Positions 1 to 9,063 are shown, counted from the first letter of the stretch. The stretch: DNA of 64,000 bases from Alphaproteobacteria bacterium HT1-32 (GCA_009649675.1 WJPL01000001.1:1322469-1386468); one strand, 5' to 3'. Notes: a model not told the origin generated them from the sequence alone. Made by a program: numbers and translations.

Positions 1-84
1 GCACCACCTTCCGGGGACCGAAACAGGGCTTTCCGTATGCCAGACCTTTCGTACCACTTGCCGGGCGGGCTGGCGGGGCTATAA
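1..84 (+). CDS. C-terminal end of an upstream gene (partial, unidentified)
   Basis: Reading from base 1 gives 27 open codons and then TAA at 82-84, only 7 bases before the fzlA-like start. The peptide (ending HLPGGLAGL) is too short to assign to a family. The close spacing suggests an operon with the next gene. It could also be chance open frame. Confidence 0.35.
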   Translation, partial: APPSGDRNRAFRMPDLSYHLPGGLAGL

Positions 85-91
85 ACGATTC

Positions 92-757
92 ATGCACATG
101 CTTCACCACATCTGGCTGTCCGCCCAATGCCGCAAGGTCCGCGTGGCGCTTTCAGAAAAAGGCATCACCTTCTCGATGACGGTCGAACCGGTATGGGAAC
201 GGCGGGAATCCTTTCTGGCGGTCAATCCGGCAGGTGAGGTACCGGTTCTGGTACAGGATGGAACACCCGTCTGCGGCCATACGGTCATCACCGAATTTCT
301 CGAAGACAGCATTGCTGAACCGCCCCTGCTGCCGGCAGCCCCGGGCGACCGGGCAGAAGTGCGGCGGCTCACCGACTGGTTTGACCGTAAATTCCAGGAA
401 GAAGTTCACGACCAGCTGGTTGGCGAGAAGGTCATGAAGCGGTTTTTGCGTCTCGGCCAGCCAGACAGCGCGGCCATCAGGGCCGGACTGTCGAACCTGC
501 ATCAGCATCTGGAATACATCACCTGGCTCAGTGACCGCCGGCGCTGGCTTGGCGGGGACGCCTTCAGCATCGCAGACATCGCCGCAGCAACACAGCTGTC
601 CTGCGTCGATTATCTCGGAGATGTGCCCTGGTCAGATTACCCGGAAGCAAAGAACTGGTATGCGCGGGTGAAAAGCCGCCCGTCTTTCCGGCCTCTGCTG
701 TCCGACCTGATCCCCGGCCTGCCACCCCCCGCACATTACACCGATCTGGATTTCTAG
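92..757 (+). CDS. fzlA: GST-fold protein, FzlA-like cell-division factor
   Basis: The protein has 221 residues with the two-domain glutathione S-transferase fold: a thioredoxin-like N-terminal part (about 1-80, with NPAGEVPVL) and an all-helical C-terminal part (about 90-205). Alphaproteobacterial FzlA is a GST homologue that binds FtsZ and promotes constriction; it is not known to act as a GST. The WERRESFL segment, the LGDVPW segment and the tail ending in PPPAHYTDLDF resemble what I recall of FzlA, whose C-terminal tail is conserved. The assignment rests on memory of the family, not on an alignment. An accessory insert begins directly at its stop codon. An ordinary GST is the alternative. 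Confidence 0.7.
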   Translation: MHMLHHIWLSAQCRKVRVALSEKGITFSMTVEPVWERRESFLAVNPAGEVPVLVQDGTPVCGHTVITEFLEDSIAEPPLLPAAPGDRAEVRRLTDWFDRKFQEEVHDQLVGEKVMKRFLRLGQPDSAAIRAGLSNLHQHLEYITWLSDRRRWLGGDAFSIADIAAATQLSCVDYLGDVPWSDYPEAKNWYARVKSRPSFRPLLSDLIPGLPPPAHYTDLDF

Positions 758-827
758 TTGTGAGATTTCATTAGGTTGGTCTATCCGGAAGCTGGTGTTG
801 TGAGACATCAACTGGTCCAAGAGCGCC
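753..827 (+). repeat. Left copy of a degenerate direct repeat flanking the accessory insert
   Basis: This stretch shares a string of blocks, in order and orientation, with 5030-5114: TCTAG, TGAG-TTTCA-TAGGTTG, CATCCGG or TATCCGG, GAAGCT, and AGACATCAACTGGTCC followed by GAGCGC. The copies differ by point changes and an indel of about 11 bases. AGACATCAACTGGTCC just precedes the transposase start, so this is probably the left end of the IS481-type element. Confidence 0.7.
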
Positions 828-1443
828 CGAATGAACATCCACAAGAATGCCCACCTAACACCCATCCGTCGAGCCGAACTCGCCCGCGCGGTGCTCGAAG
901 ATGGTTGCTCCTTTGCAGCTGCCGATGTCTCCTTCGGTGTAACAGCAAAGACAGCCGCGAAGTGGGTCCGCCAGTTCGTCGACGAAGGCGAGGACGGTCT
1001 GACGGACCGACTAGCCGTAGCGTCGGCTGGGAGTACGTCCACATCACATCGACGATCACAGCCGCATCGCGACTTCCGGCATTTTTCCTAATGAGAAAAC
1101 CGTTAGCGCAATCGCTGCGTTCAAGACAGCCATCGCCTTTTATGAGCACCTTGGGACCAAGGTAGAGTGAATCATGGCCGACAACGGCAGCTGCTACAAG
1201 TCAAAGGCCTTCGCAGCTGTATGCCGCGACCTTGGTATAAAGCACATCCGCACCAAACATATACGGCTGGAACCAACGGCAAGACGGAACGCTTCATCAA
1301 ACGGCAATCTGCGAATGGGACCTAATGCACGCGCCTACGACCTGCCTCTCTGGCTTCATGACTACAATTGGCACCGACCACACGGAGGCATAAACTTCGT
1401 CCCTCCAATCCGGTGGCTCAACGCCAACCGGAGCAACCTATAG
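761..1443 (+). mobile_element. Decayed IS481-family insertion sequence
   Basis: The probable left terminus (TGAGACATCAACTGGTCC, about 800-818) is followed by a broken IS481-type transposase. No matching inverted end can be found to the right of 1443, so the element is truncated. A related left-end sequence, without any transposase, lies at 5030-5114 beyond the defence-type genes. Confidence 0.65.
831..1443 (+). pseudogene. IS481-family transposase, frameshifted and internally deleted
   Basis: The N-terminal part (MNIHKNAHLTPIRRAELA, with a helix-turn-helix to about GLTDRL) is typical of IS481 transposases. Sequence like RRLGWEYVHI then follows in another frame, so roughly a hundred residues between them are missing. 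The DDE core resumes as ADNGSCYKSKAFA near 1177, after an in-frame TGA (1168-1170). It ends with LHDYNWHRPHGG and NRSNL, the usual family C-terminus, again after frameshifts. It cannot give a working enzyme. This is a relic, and it marks the insert as mobile-element territory. Confidence 0.85.
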
Positions 1444-1492
1444 AACATGCACAGCTAGTGGCTCTTGCGATAGACGACCTTCGATTCGCTCA

Positions 1493-1527
1493 AAACGCCA
1501 AAATGCGACACAAACGCCAAAATGCGA
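1493..1527. repeat. Two exact copies of a 16-bp motif, 19-bp period
   Basis: AAACGCCAAAATGCGA occurs at 1493-1508 and again at 1512-1527. The block lies about 70 bases upstream of the predicted ietA promoter. Read on the other strand (TCGCATTTTGGCGTTT) it resembles the short repeated terminal sequences of IS21-type elements, from memory. It may therefore be an IS end remnant, or a binding site for a regulator of the pair downstream. Confidence 0.6.
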
Positions 1528-1599
1528 TAAATTAGTCCATCAAGAATATTAATAAAAACAATTAATTATAACAAGTATGGGCGATTTTTAATTTTAGAT

Positions 1600-1628
1600 T
1601 TGATAACTAGTCCATATCTCTGTACAAG
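1600..1628 (+). promoter_or_regulatory. Candidate sigma-70 promoter of ietA-ietS
   Basis: TTGATA (1600-1605), a 17-base spacer and TACAAG (1623-1628) match the -35 and -10 consensus at 5/6 and 4/6. The surroundings (1540-1640) are AT-rich. A Shine-Dalgarno AAGGAG at 1645-1650 sits 8 bases before the ATG at 1659, so the leader would be short. Confidence 0.45.
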
Positions 1629-1658
1629 ATTCTTTTTGAATCTCAAGGAGCTGGGCCA

Positions 1659-2795
1659 ATGGCGACAAAAAAGCAAATTCAGGAAAAAGACTTCGTCCAA
1701 CTGGCGCGGATCGCACTGACTGGGCGCGCCCAAGACATCCAAGTCGTAATTCATCGGCTCATAAAGCAATACCGTGATGGACGTCCCGAGCTGGCGGACT
1801 CGTTGATGGCACTACTCCGCGAGTCGCCAACAAGGTCTTCGCCGCTGCGAAAAGAGTCTACCCAACCTCTACCAGTCGATCTTGATTCCAGGTTCCAATT
1901 ATTGCGGATCGAGGACGCGCCTGTGCTGGATCATGAGCCCGTTTTTTCAGACTTGGTCGTAGACGTGTTACGCCAACTTGTCGGCGAACGATCAAGAGTT
2001 GATGCCCTTCGTGATGTGGGATTAGAGCCAACGCGGACCGTTCTTTTTACCGGCAAGCCAGGCGTTGGCAAAACTATGGCCGCACGTTGGTTGGCTCGCG
2101 AGATGAAGCGTCCGCTATTGATACTGGATTTAGCGGCAGTGATGAGCAGCTACCTCGGGCGCACGGGTTCGAATCTCAGGCATGTTCTAGATTACGCGAA
2201 GTCCATTGACTGTGTCCTTTTGCTCGATGAATTGGACGCCATTGCGAAGCGGCGCGATGACACGGGCGAGATAGGAGAACTCAAGCGACTAGTGACTGTC
2301 CTTCTACAGCAGTTGGACGACTGGCCCGCAAGCGGCTTGTTGGTAGCTGCCACTAACCACTCTGAATTGCTCGACCCGGCAATATGGCGGCGGTTTGAGG
2401 CGAAGATTGATTTCCCGATGCCATCAAAAGAAGCCGCTGCCCGATTCGTCGAAGATCAGTTGGCCGACTTCTCCGAAAACGCTTCGAAATGGGGTTCTGT
2501 ACTCTCTCTCGCTCTGCAAGGAGCCTCATACAGCGATTTGGAAAGCGGAATTCGATCTGCCCGCCGGTACGCCGCTCTGAATGGGAACGGTCTTGAATAT
2601 TATTTGGGGAAATTGCTGCGAACGGATGGCTTGCAGAAAAAAGACGCCGTTGACCTTGCCGTAAATTTGGTTGCGTTCGGTCTTCTCTCTCAAAGGGACG
2701 CTCAACAACTTACCGGCGTCTCTCGCGACACCATACGCAAACACATGGCAAAACCATCAAACAAGATGACGAATGATAGGGAGGCCGTGAAATGA
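1659..2795 (+). CDS. ietA: AAA-family ATPase, IetA-like partner of a subtilisin-like protease
   Basis: The protein has 378 residues. Walker A is GKPGVGKT at 132-139, Walker B is LLLDELDA with D190 and E191, and a sensor-1 ATN followed by an RRF arginine segment completes an AAA core. The last part (about 343-365, QRDAQQLTGVSRDTIRKHM) looks like a helix-turn-helix, which could bind DNA. It overlaps the protease gene by four bases (ATGA). Pairs of this kind (IetA ATPase with IetS protease) were described as a stability/incompatibility module of the Ti plasmid pTiC58, and later among anti-phage systems. In that model IetA restrains or directs the protease. Codon use is AT-richer than in the surrounding genes, as expected for acquired DNA. 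Confidence 0.85.
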   Translation: MATKKQIQEKDFVQLARIALTGRAQDIQVVIHRLIKQYRDGRPELADSLMALLRESPTRSSPLRKESTQPLPVDLDSRFQLLRIEDAPVLDHEPVFSDLVVDVLRQLVGERSRVDALRDVGLEPTRTVLFTGKPGVGKTMAARWLAREMKRPLLILDLAAVMSSYLGRTGSNLRHVLDYAKSIDCVLLLDELDAIAKRRDDTGEIGELKRLVTVLLQQLDDWPASGLLVAATNHSELLDPAIWRRFEAKIDFPMPSKEAAARFVEDQLADFSENASKWGSVLSLALQGASYSDLESGIRSARRYAALNGNGLEYYLGKLLRTDGLQKKDAVDLAVNLVAFGLLSQRDAQQLTGVSRDTIRKHMAKPSNKMTNDREAVK

Positions 2796-5014
2796 AACAA
2801 AACTTTCTACTCGGCAAAGGCGAGAGGCTGACAGACTCTATAGTCATGCCCCCTAGCGGTGGGCCGAAGGAGCCGCCCTATACTTTTCATGAAGCGAGGG
2901 GGCGGCTCACCGGGCGGCTTTCTGTAGCGAGCAAAGAAATAGACACTCTCCCCCCTCAAGCGTGCCCAAATGATCTTGCGGTTGTTTCACTAACTCTCAA
3001 CCCTGAATATATCGCCAAGTCATACTTTCCGAGTGAGTTGCTACGCGAGGTCGGCTTAACCGTTGTGGGGAGTCGTCCACGCCGCATTACACCGGCGCAG
3101 AGATCGCGAGGCAGAAAAGCGGAAGAGACCGTAACAACAGAACTTTTTGCAGTTGCTCGAAGAAGCACCATATCTGAATGGAGCGTTAACTTCGGCAATT
3201 GGATGCCTGCGGAACGCATTCAAGATGAACTGGCATCTATCGAGGATATCGCCGCGCCCCGTCCAGAAAGCAAAATTAAAGGAGCGGTTTCTGATGGCAT
3301 GGCCGTGATGGAAGTCGTTATGCACACTCAGAGCCAGAGCGCGCAACATGACGGCATAGTGATCGGCGGGCTCCAAGAATATCTCGAATATTTGGGGATG
3401 GCGTTTGAATTTGGGAATCAATTCGCCGCCGGAGGCCTTATGTTCGTTGAGCTTGATGCTCCGGCAGATGCCATCTCCGACATAGCACAATTTTCGCTCG
3501 TGAGGGCCGTCCGTGAAATGCCCCGCCTTCGGATGCTCCGACCAACGATCAGAGCCTCGGCGGTCCATCCGCAGCCCGTCACGTTGCCCGCAGAAGGCGC
3601 GGTCGATCCCAATTTGAAAGTTGCCATATTCGATGGCGGCGTGCCGGATACGCATCCCGTAACAAGTTGGGTGACGCCCATCGATGCGCCCGGCGTCGGC
3701 GCACCTGTTGGAGACTATCTTAAGCATGGTGTGGGTGTCAGTTCGGCGTTCCTGTTCGGTCATTTAAACCCGAAAGATCCCTTGCCAGCACCTTTTGCCA
3801 ACGTCGATCACTATCGGGTATTGGATGATGAACCGGGCCTAGACCCACATGAACTTTATGAAGTTCTTTCCCGAATTGATTCTGTCCTGGCAAAGTCCAG
3901 CTATCAGTTCGTCAACATCAGCCTTGGCCCGCAACTTCCTATCGAAGATGACGATGTTCATGCATGGACCGCCGTGTTGGATGACCGGCTGTCGGAGAAT
4001 GACACGCTTGCAACGATTGCTGTAGGAAATGATGGTGAAGGTGATGCCACGCTCGGCTTGAACAGGGTTCAGGTTCCCGCCGATTGTGTGAATGCACTCT
4101 CCATAGGGGCCTGCGACACGCCGTCGTCAGGCTGGGCGCGAGCGCCGTACAGTTCGGTCGGCCCTGGCCGCAGCCCCGGCCTTGTAAAGCCGGATTTGGT
4201 TGAGTTTGGGGGCTCGACAGAAAGACCATTCCTAGTTCTTAGTGAGGGAGACACGCCGTCCTTCGACCCGACAGGCGGGACATCGTTCGCAGCCCCTAGT
4301 GTGTTGCGGATGGGCGCAGGGGTTCGTGCCCATTTCGGCGATTCACTGAATATGTTGGCGATAAGAACTTTGCTCATTCACCAAGCAGAAACGAGCGACC
4401 ATTCCCGGCTTGAAATCGGATGGGGACGTAATGCCCGTGATATTTCCGACATCGTCTTATGTGACGATGATGCCGTTCGGATTGTCTATCAGGGCTCCAT
4501 CAATCCGGCCAAGTATATGCGGGTGCAAGTGCCCATGCCTAACAAGACGATCCGTGGATTCGTAACGATCAAAGCAACTCTTTGCTACAAATCCCATGTC
4601 GATCCGCACCATCCAAGCAACTATACGCGGGCAGGCTTAGATGTCGCGTTCCGGCCACATGACAGAAAATTCAAAAATGCGAGGCAAGCTCATCCGAACA
4701 CGAAGTCATTCTTTGGAGACCAAGTCAAAGGAATGACCGAAGAAGAGTTGCGGAGAGATGCCGCAAAATGGGAAAATTGCCTACATGCGGTGCGTCGGTT
4801 TCGCGGATCAAGTCTGAGTAAGCCATGCTTCGACATTCATTACAACGCCCGAACCGAAAGCGGTAAATCGAGTTCTACCAAGCCGTTGGATTATGCGATG
4901 GCAATCACCATCCAGGCCAATCATGCGGTCGATCTTTACGATCAGATTGTCCGCGAATATGCAACAGTCCTAGAACCCATTCGACCGACAATCGAAATTC
5001 CGGTTCGCGTTTGA
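2792..5014 (+). CDS. ietS: Subtilisin-like (S8) serine protease, IetS-like effector
   Basis: The protein has 740 residues and no signal peptide, so it probably acts in the cytoplasm. All catalytic residues are visible: Asp281 (VAIFDGGVPD), His312 (LKHGVGVSS), oxyanion Asn413 (AVGNDGEGD) and Ser498 (GGTSFAAPS). About 270 residues precede the peptidase core and about 220 follow it; I recognise no domain in either part. Translation is probably coupled to the ATPase through the ATGA overlap. As in IetAS it is likely the toxic or effector member, activated or held back by the ATPase. The intact triad and reading frame beside a decayed transposase suggest selection to keep it. Confidence 0.85.
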   Translation: MKQNFLLGKGERLTDSIVMPPSGGPKEPPYTFHEARGRLTGRLSVASKEIDTLPPQACPNDLAVVSLTLNPEYIAKSYFPSELLREVGLTVVGSRPRRITPAQRSRGRKAEETVTTELFAVARRSTISEWSVNFGNWMPAERIQDELASIEDIAAPRPESKIKGAVSDGMAVMEVVMHTQSQSAQHDGIVIGGLQEYLEYLGMAFEFGNQFAAGGLMFVELDAPADAISDIAQFSLVRAVREMPRLRMLRPTIRASAVHPQPVTLPAEGAVDPNLKVAIFDGGVPDTHPVTSWVTPIDAPGVGAPVGDYLKHGVGVSSAFLFGHLNPKDPLPAPFANVDHYRVLDDEPGLDPHELYEVLSRIDSVLAKSSYQFVNISLGPQLPIEDDDVHAWTAVLDDRLSENDTLATIAVGNDGEGDATLGLNRVQVPADCVNALSIGACDTPSSGWARAPYSSVGPGRSPGLVKPDLVEFGGSTERPFLVLSEGDTPSFDPTGGTSFAAPSVLRMGAGVRAHFGDSLNMLAIRTLLIHQAETSDHSRLEIGWGRNARDISDIVLCDDDAVRIVYQGSINPAKYMRVQVPMPNKTIRGFVTIKATLCYKSHVDPHHPSNYTRAGLDVAFRPHDRKFKNARQAHPNTKSFFGDQVKGMTEEELRRDAAKWENCLHAVRRFRGSSLSKPCFDIHYNARTESGKSSSTKPLDYAMAITIQANHAVDLYDQIVREYATVLEPIRPTIEIPVRV

Positions 5015-5029
5015 TTGCAGCTTCGAGCA

Positions 5030-5114
5030 TCTAGATATGAGGTTTCAATAGGTTGTCCATCCGGGCGGTATCCAGGAAGCTCGTGCGTAAGACATCAACT
5101 GGTCCGGGAGCGCT
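5030..5114 (+). repeat. Right copy of the degenerate direct repeat (solo IS481-like left end)
   Basis: This is the partner of 753-827. It carries TCTAG, TGAGGTTTCAATAGGTTG, CATCCGG, an 11-base block missing from the left copy, GAAGCT and AGACATCAACTGGTCC. No transposase follows; the glnD stop codon comes 32 bases later. It is either a second truncated IS copy or part of a duplication that brought in the ietAS pair. Confidence 0.65.
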
Positions 5115-5145
5115 AGAAATCACATCACCGGTTTGACAGCGACGG

Positions 5146-7965
5146 CTACTCCGCGGCTGCGGCCGGGGTCTTCCGCCGCTTCGGACGGGTACCGGCCGGC
5201 TTGGCGGCAGGCTTGCTGCGGTCGCGGGTCTTGCCGTTATCGACAGCTTTGGTCAGGCGCTCGCGGATCTTCTTCAGTTTGGCTGCCGATTCAACTTTCA
5301 GACCAAACACATCTTTCACATAGAACACATCGACCACCCGCTCACCATAAGTGGTGATATGGGCGGAGTTGATCGACAGGCCCAGCTCAGTCAGCGCCGA
5401 GGTAATGTCATACAGCAGGCCCGGCCGGTCACGTCCGTTGACCTCGATCACCGTGCGGCTGTTGCTGGCGGAGTTATCAATCATCACCCGCGTCGGCACC
5501 TTGAAGACATCACGGCGGCTTTTGATGACCGGCGGTTTGGCCAGTTCGGCCACCACCTTGCCTTCACCGGCAATCGCTTCATCAATGGCAACCGTCAGCT
5601 GGGCCAGCCGCTTCGGATTATCGAACATCCGGTCGTCATCATCCTGAATCCAGAAACTGTCGAGGGCCATGCCATTTGCCATGGTGACAATCCGGGCATC
5701 GACGATATTTGCATCTTTCAGCGCAATCGCCCCGGCAATACGGGAAAACAGGCCGGGATGATCTGCCGCATAGACCGTCAGTTCCGTCGAGCCGCGATAA
5801 CTGTCATGCCGGTGCGTGATCGTCAGCGGCACCGCGTCCCGGTCGGCATCGCGGATCAGCCGGGCATGGCGGATAATCGCGTCCGGCGGGAAAGCCAGCC
5901 AGTAGGCCGGGTAGGACTTGTCGACAAGCGCATCCCAGTCTGCGTCGCTCCACCCCGACAGATTTTCGCGCACCGCCTGCTGGGCACGTTCAACCCGCGT
6001 ATCCCGGTTTTCAATGGTCAGACCGCCGGACAGCATGTCGTCGCAGGCATAATACAGCCGGCGCAGCAGAACCGCCTTCCAGTTGTTCCAGATATTCGGT
6101 CCGACAGCGCGAATATCCACCACGGTCAGGATCAGCAGCAGTTTCAGCCGTTCCGGCGACTGCACCACCGTCATGAAGTCCTCAACGGTTTTCGGGTCAT
6201 CGATATCGCGCTTGAAGGCCGTCGCACTCATCAGCAGGTGATGCCGGACCAGCCAGGCAACGGTCTCCGTCTCCGCCGGGCTCAGCCCCATGCGCGGGGC
6301 GATTTTCAGCGCCAGATCCGCACCCAGTTCCGAATGGTCGCCGCCCCGCCCCTTGGCGATATCATGCAGCAGAACCGCCAGATAGAGCGCCTGACGGGAA
6401 TCGATCTTGCCGATGACCTCACTCGCAATCGGCACTTCGTCTTTCAGCTCACCACGCTCGATCCGGTGCAGCATGCCAATCGCGCGGATGGTATGCTCAT
6501 CAACCGTGTAGACGTGGTAGGTATCATATTGCATCTGCGCAACGACCCGCCCGAAATCCGGCAGGAAGCGGCCAAAAACACCGCATTCATTCATCCAGCG
6601 CAATGCCTGTTCCGGATCACGGGGCGACGTCAGTATCTCCATGAACAGACGGCTGGCCTCTTCATTGCTGCGCAGCTTGCCATTCACCAGCTTGAGGTTC
6701 TCGTTGATGGCCTGCAGCGCGTCCGGGTGGATATCCAGCCCGTGCTTTTCGGCAATATTGAAGAAGCGGATGATATTCACCGGCTCTTCCCGCAGCGTCG
6801 CATCATCCTCAACCGTCAGCCGGTCACCATTCAGCCGGAAACCGGCGATTTCCTGTGACTGGCGGCGGAACTTGTCGATCACCCGGCGGTGCAGCCGGCG
6901 TTTCGGCTTGTGGCGTTCCTCCAGCACGGCGCAGATCATCCGTGTCAGATCGCCGACATTCTTGGCGATCAGGTAATAGTGCTTCATGAAGCGCTCGACC
7001 GCCGCCGCACCCGCATGATCCTTGTAGCCCATGCGTGCCGCGATTTCCGGCTGCACATCAAAGGTCAGTCGCTCCTCCGGACGGCCTGCGATCATGTGCA
7101 GATGCATTCGTACCGTCCACAGGAAGTCCGTCGCCTTGTCGAACTTCCGGGCCGCCGTCGCATCAATGACGTCGCAATCCTGCAACTCCCGGACATCCTC
7201 GGTGTTATAGATATAACGACCAATCCAGCGCAGCGTCTGCAGGTCACGCAGACCGCCCTTGCCGTCCTTGATATTCGGTTCCAGCACATAACGGGAATCA
7301 CCCAGCCGGTCATGCCGGTCGTCGCGCTCTTTCAGTTTGGCGGCGACAAATTCCGATCTGGTTTTCAGCACGATTTCGGTCTGAAACCGGTCTCGCAGTT
7401 CATGATAGAGTTCCTGATCACCCCACAGCCAGCGCGCGTCCAGCAGCGAGGTCCGGATGGTCAGGTCGTCCGTCGCATAGCGCATGCATTCGACAATGGT
7501 GCGGGTCGCCTGGCCAACCTTCAGGCCCAGGTCCCACAGCATATAAAGGATATATTCGACAATCTGTTCGACCCGGGGCGCGTCCTTGTAGGCGCGCAGA
7601 AACAGCAGATCGACATCAGATTGCGGGGCCAGCCGGTTCCGGCCATATCCGCCGACTGCGATGATGGTCAGCAGATCCGACGTGGTGCGCGAACCGGCGG
7701 AATAGACATGCTGATCGGCAATGTCATGAATGATCCGCACCAGCTGGTCAATCATGTAGGAACGTCCGGCAACCGCCTCGACCCCGGTCATCTTGCGGTC
7801 CAGAAAACGGGATTCAATTTCTGCTTCCCCCGCTTCCAGCGCCTCTTTCAGACGGGCAAGAATAACGTTGCGGGCATTCGCCTCACCAACCAGTGCTTCC
7901 AGCTCGACCACCAGTTTCCGGCGATCAATAATCTCTTTCCGTCTGCGAACCTTCGGGGCGAGCAT
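5146..7965 (-). CDS. glnD: Bifunctional [protein-PII] uridylyltransferase / uridylyl-removing enzyme
   Basis: GlnD senses glutamine and adds UMP to, or removes it from, PII proteins, controlling nitrogen assimilation. The length (939 residues) and domain order are normal. The nucleotidyltransferase motif is GGYGRNRLAPQSDVDL at 105-120, with D117 and D119. The HD domain for deuridylylation has LLHDIAKGRGGDHSELG with H534 and D535. Two ACT domains lie at the C-terminus (TELTVYAADHPGLFSRIAG and TVIEVNGRDRPGLLYDITSA), followed by a basic tail rich in Lys, Arg, Pro and Ala. The gene lies downstream of mutS on the same strand, as in many alphaproteobacteria. Confidence 0.97.
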   Translation of the reverse strand: MLAPKVRRRKEIIDRRKLVVELEALVGEANARNVILARLKEALEAGEAEIESRFLDRKMTGVEAVAGRSYMIDQLVRIIHDIADQHVYSAGSRTTSDLLTIIAVGGYGRNRLAPQSDVDLLFLRAYKDAPRVEQIVEYILYMLWDLGLKVGQATRTIVECMRYATDDLTIRTSLLDARWLWGDQELYHELRDRFQTEIVLKTRSEFVAAKLKERDDRHDRLGDSRYVLEPNIKDGKGGLRDLQTLRWIGRYIYNTEDVRELQDCDVIDATAARKFDKATDFLWTVRMHLHMIAGRPEERLTFDVQPEIAARMGYKDHAGAAAVERFMKHYYLIAKNVGDLTRMICAVLEERHKPKRRLHRRVIDKFRRQSQEIAGFRLNGDRLTVEDDATLREEPVNIIRFFNIAEKHGLDIHPDALQAINENLKLVNGKLRSNEEASRLFMEILTSPRDPEQALRWMNECGVFGRFLPDFGRVVAQMQYDTYHVYTVDEHTIRAIGMLHRIERGELKDEVPIASEVIGKIDSRQALYLAVLLHDIAKGRGGDHSELGADLALKIAPRMGLSPAETETVAWLVRHHLLMSATAFKRDIDDPKTVEDFMTVVQSPERLKLLLILTVVDIRAVGPNIWNNWKAVLLRRLYYACDDMLSGGLTIENRDTRVERAQQAVRENLSGWSDADWDALVDKSYPAYWLAFPPDAIIRHARLIRDADRDAVPLTITHRHDSYRGSTELTVYAADHPGLFSRIAGAIALKDANIVDARIVTMANGMALDSFWIQDDDDRMFDNPKRLAQLTVAIDEAIAGEGKVVAELAKPPVIKSRRDVFKVPTRVMIDNSASNSRTVIEVNGRDRPGLLYDITSALTELGLSINSAHITTYGERVVDVFYVKDVFGLKVESAAKLKKIRERLTKAVDNGKTRDRSKPAAKPAGTRPKRRKTPAAAAE

Positions 7966-8046
7966 CTGTCATTCCATTATGAATTCAATCCTGACAAACA
8001 TAATGCCTGCCACCCGTAATGACGAGGGCTGGCTTCAGGCTGCCAG

Positions 8047-9063
8047 TCAGGGCCGGCAGAGTTTACCCGCAATGGCCCGGGATTGTGCTTCGGCACGGGC
8101 CATGTTTTCCGCGGCCTCATCAAGATGAAACCTCACCACCGTCGCCAGCATGTCGCGCTGCCCGGGAACCAGTTTCAGTGCATTGACCCATGCCGCCAGG
8201 CGCGCCTCACTGAAGGCAGGCCAGTCCGGCAGATCAGCCAGATAGGCCGACCGCGAGCATTCAACAATCAGGGCGTCGTCACTGTTATCAATGACGCTGC
8301 GATCAGAAACTCCGGGCACCGCAGAGAAAAAATAGTCTGTATCGATACTGGCACTGAGCTGATTAACCCGCACCACAGGACGCACAGCCAGCGGATGCAG
8401 ATGTAACGCATGGCCGACAAAACCCGCCGCGCCGGCGGAAACATAGAACTGGCTGGGGCGGCCACTGAATGGCTGACTGTCGATGAACTGACGCCGGAAT
8501 GAAGGGTGTGCGTGATCCAGCGTGAAGCGCAGCAGCTCTCGCGGCGCTGCCAGAACCGCCGCAAGCTCCGGCGCTGCCGTCTCCAGTATCGCCTCACAGG
8601 TAACATGCGGGGTGACAACACCGACAGCCCGTACCCCGTCCGCCATGCGCCGGGCAATTTCTCCCAGCGTGCCATCTGCATAGATCAGGTCGGCCAGCGG
8701 AAACAGGGCTACCAGATCCGGGTCGTCCTCTGCCGCCCGGATCGCCACTTCGAGACAGCGCGACATGATGCTCAGCTTCTGCCGGATACCGTCAGCGGCG
8801 ACAGAAAATTCCCCGATATCCTCAGGCAGCGCCTTGAAGCGGACATCACAGAACCGGGCCAGTTGTTTCATCAGGGGATGGCTGGCCAATACCGGCAGGT
8901 CCTGCGGACGGGTATAGACCAGCGCCGTAAAGGTTTCAGGCGTCGCAAAGGCGGGCAGGTTGCCCGGCTGAAGCAGGCTGGGCAGACCCGCCTTCAGGAA
9001 GAAATCGCAATAGAAATCACCCCAGACCGGCAAGGCCGCGACATAGCGGAGCGCCCGGCTCAC
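8047..9063 (-). CDS. Unrecognised protein, translationally coupled to mutS
   Basis: The protein has 338 residues with no signal peptide or membrane segment, and I do not recognise its family. It starts at GTG, which overlaps the mutS stop as GTGA (9060-9063), so the two are probably translated together. The N-terminal half ([16 protein letters not shown], then [18 protein letters not shown]) faintly resembles a nucleotide-sugar-type glycosyltransferase fold, and [10 protein letters not shown] follows, but no DxD motif stands out. The last 60 residues are mostly helical and Ala-rich. A link to mismatch repair is not implied by coupling alone. Confidence 0.8.
   Translation of the reverse strand: MSRALRYVAALPVWGDFYCDFFLKAGLPSLLQPGNLPAFATPETFTALVYTRPQDLPVLASHPLMKQLARFCDVRFKALPEDIGEFSVAADGIRQKLSIMSRCLEVAIRAAEDDPDLVALFPLADLIYADGTLGEIARRMADGVRAVGVVTPHVTCEAILETAAPELAAVLAAPRELLRFTLDHAHPSFRRQFIDSQPFSGRPSQFYVSAGAAGFVGHALHLHPLAVRPVVRVNQLSASIDTDYFFSAVPGVSDRSVIDNSDDALIVECSRSAYLADLPDWPAFSEARLAAWVNALKLVPGQRDMLATVVRFHLDEAAENMARAEAQSRAIAGKLCRP

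Noticed and set aside
1174-1443. 89-codon open frame as a separate gene
   Set aside because: It is the C-terminal fragment of the broken IS481 transposase, with a frameshift in the middle.
5359-6858. Long open frame (499 codons) on the plus strand opposite glnD
   Set aside because: It is the antisense shadow of a GC-rich gene: composition is rich in Arg, Gln, His and Pro, no domain is visible, and glnD is unquestionable.
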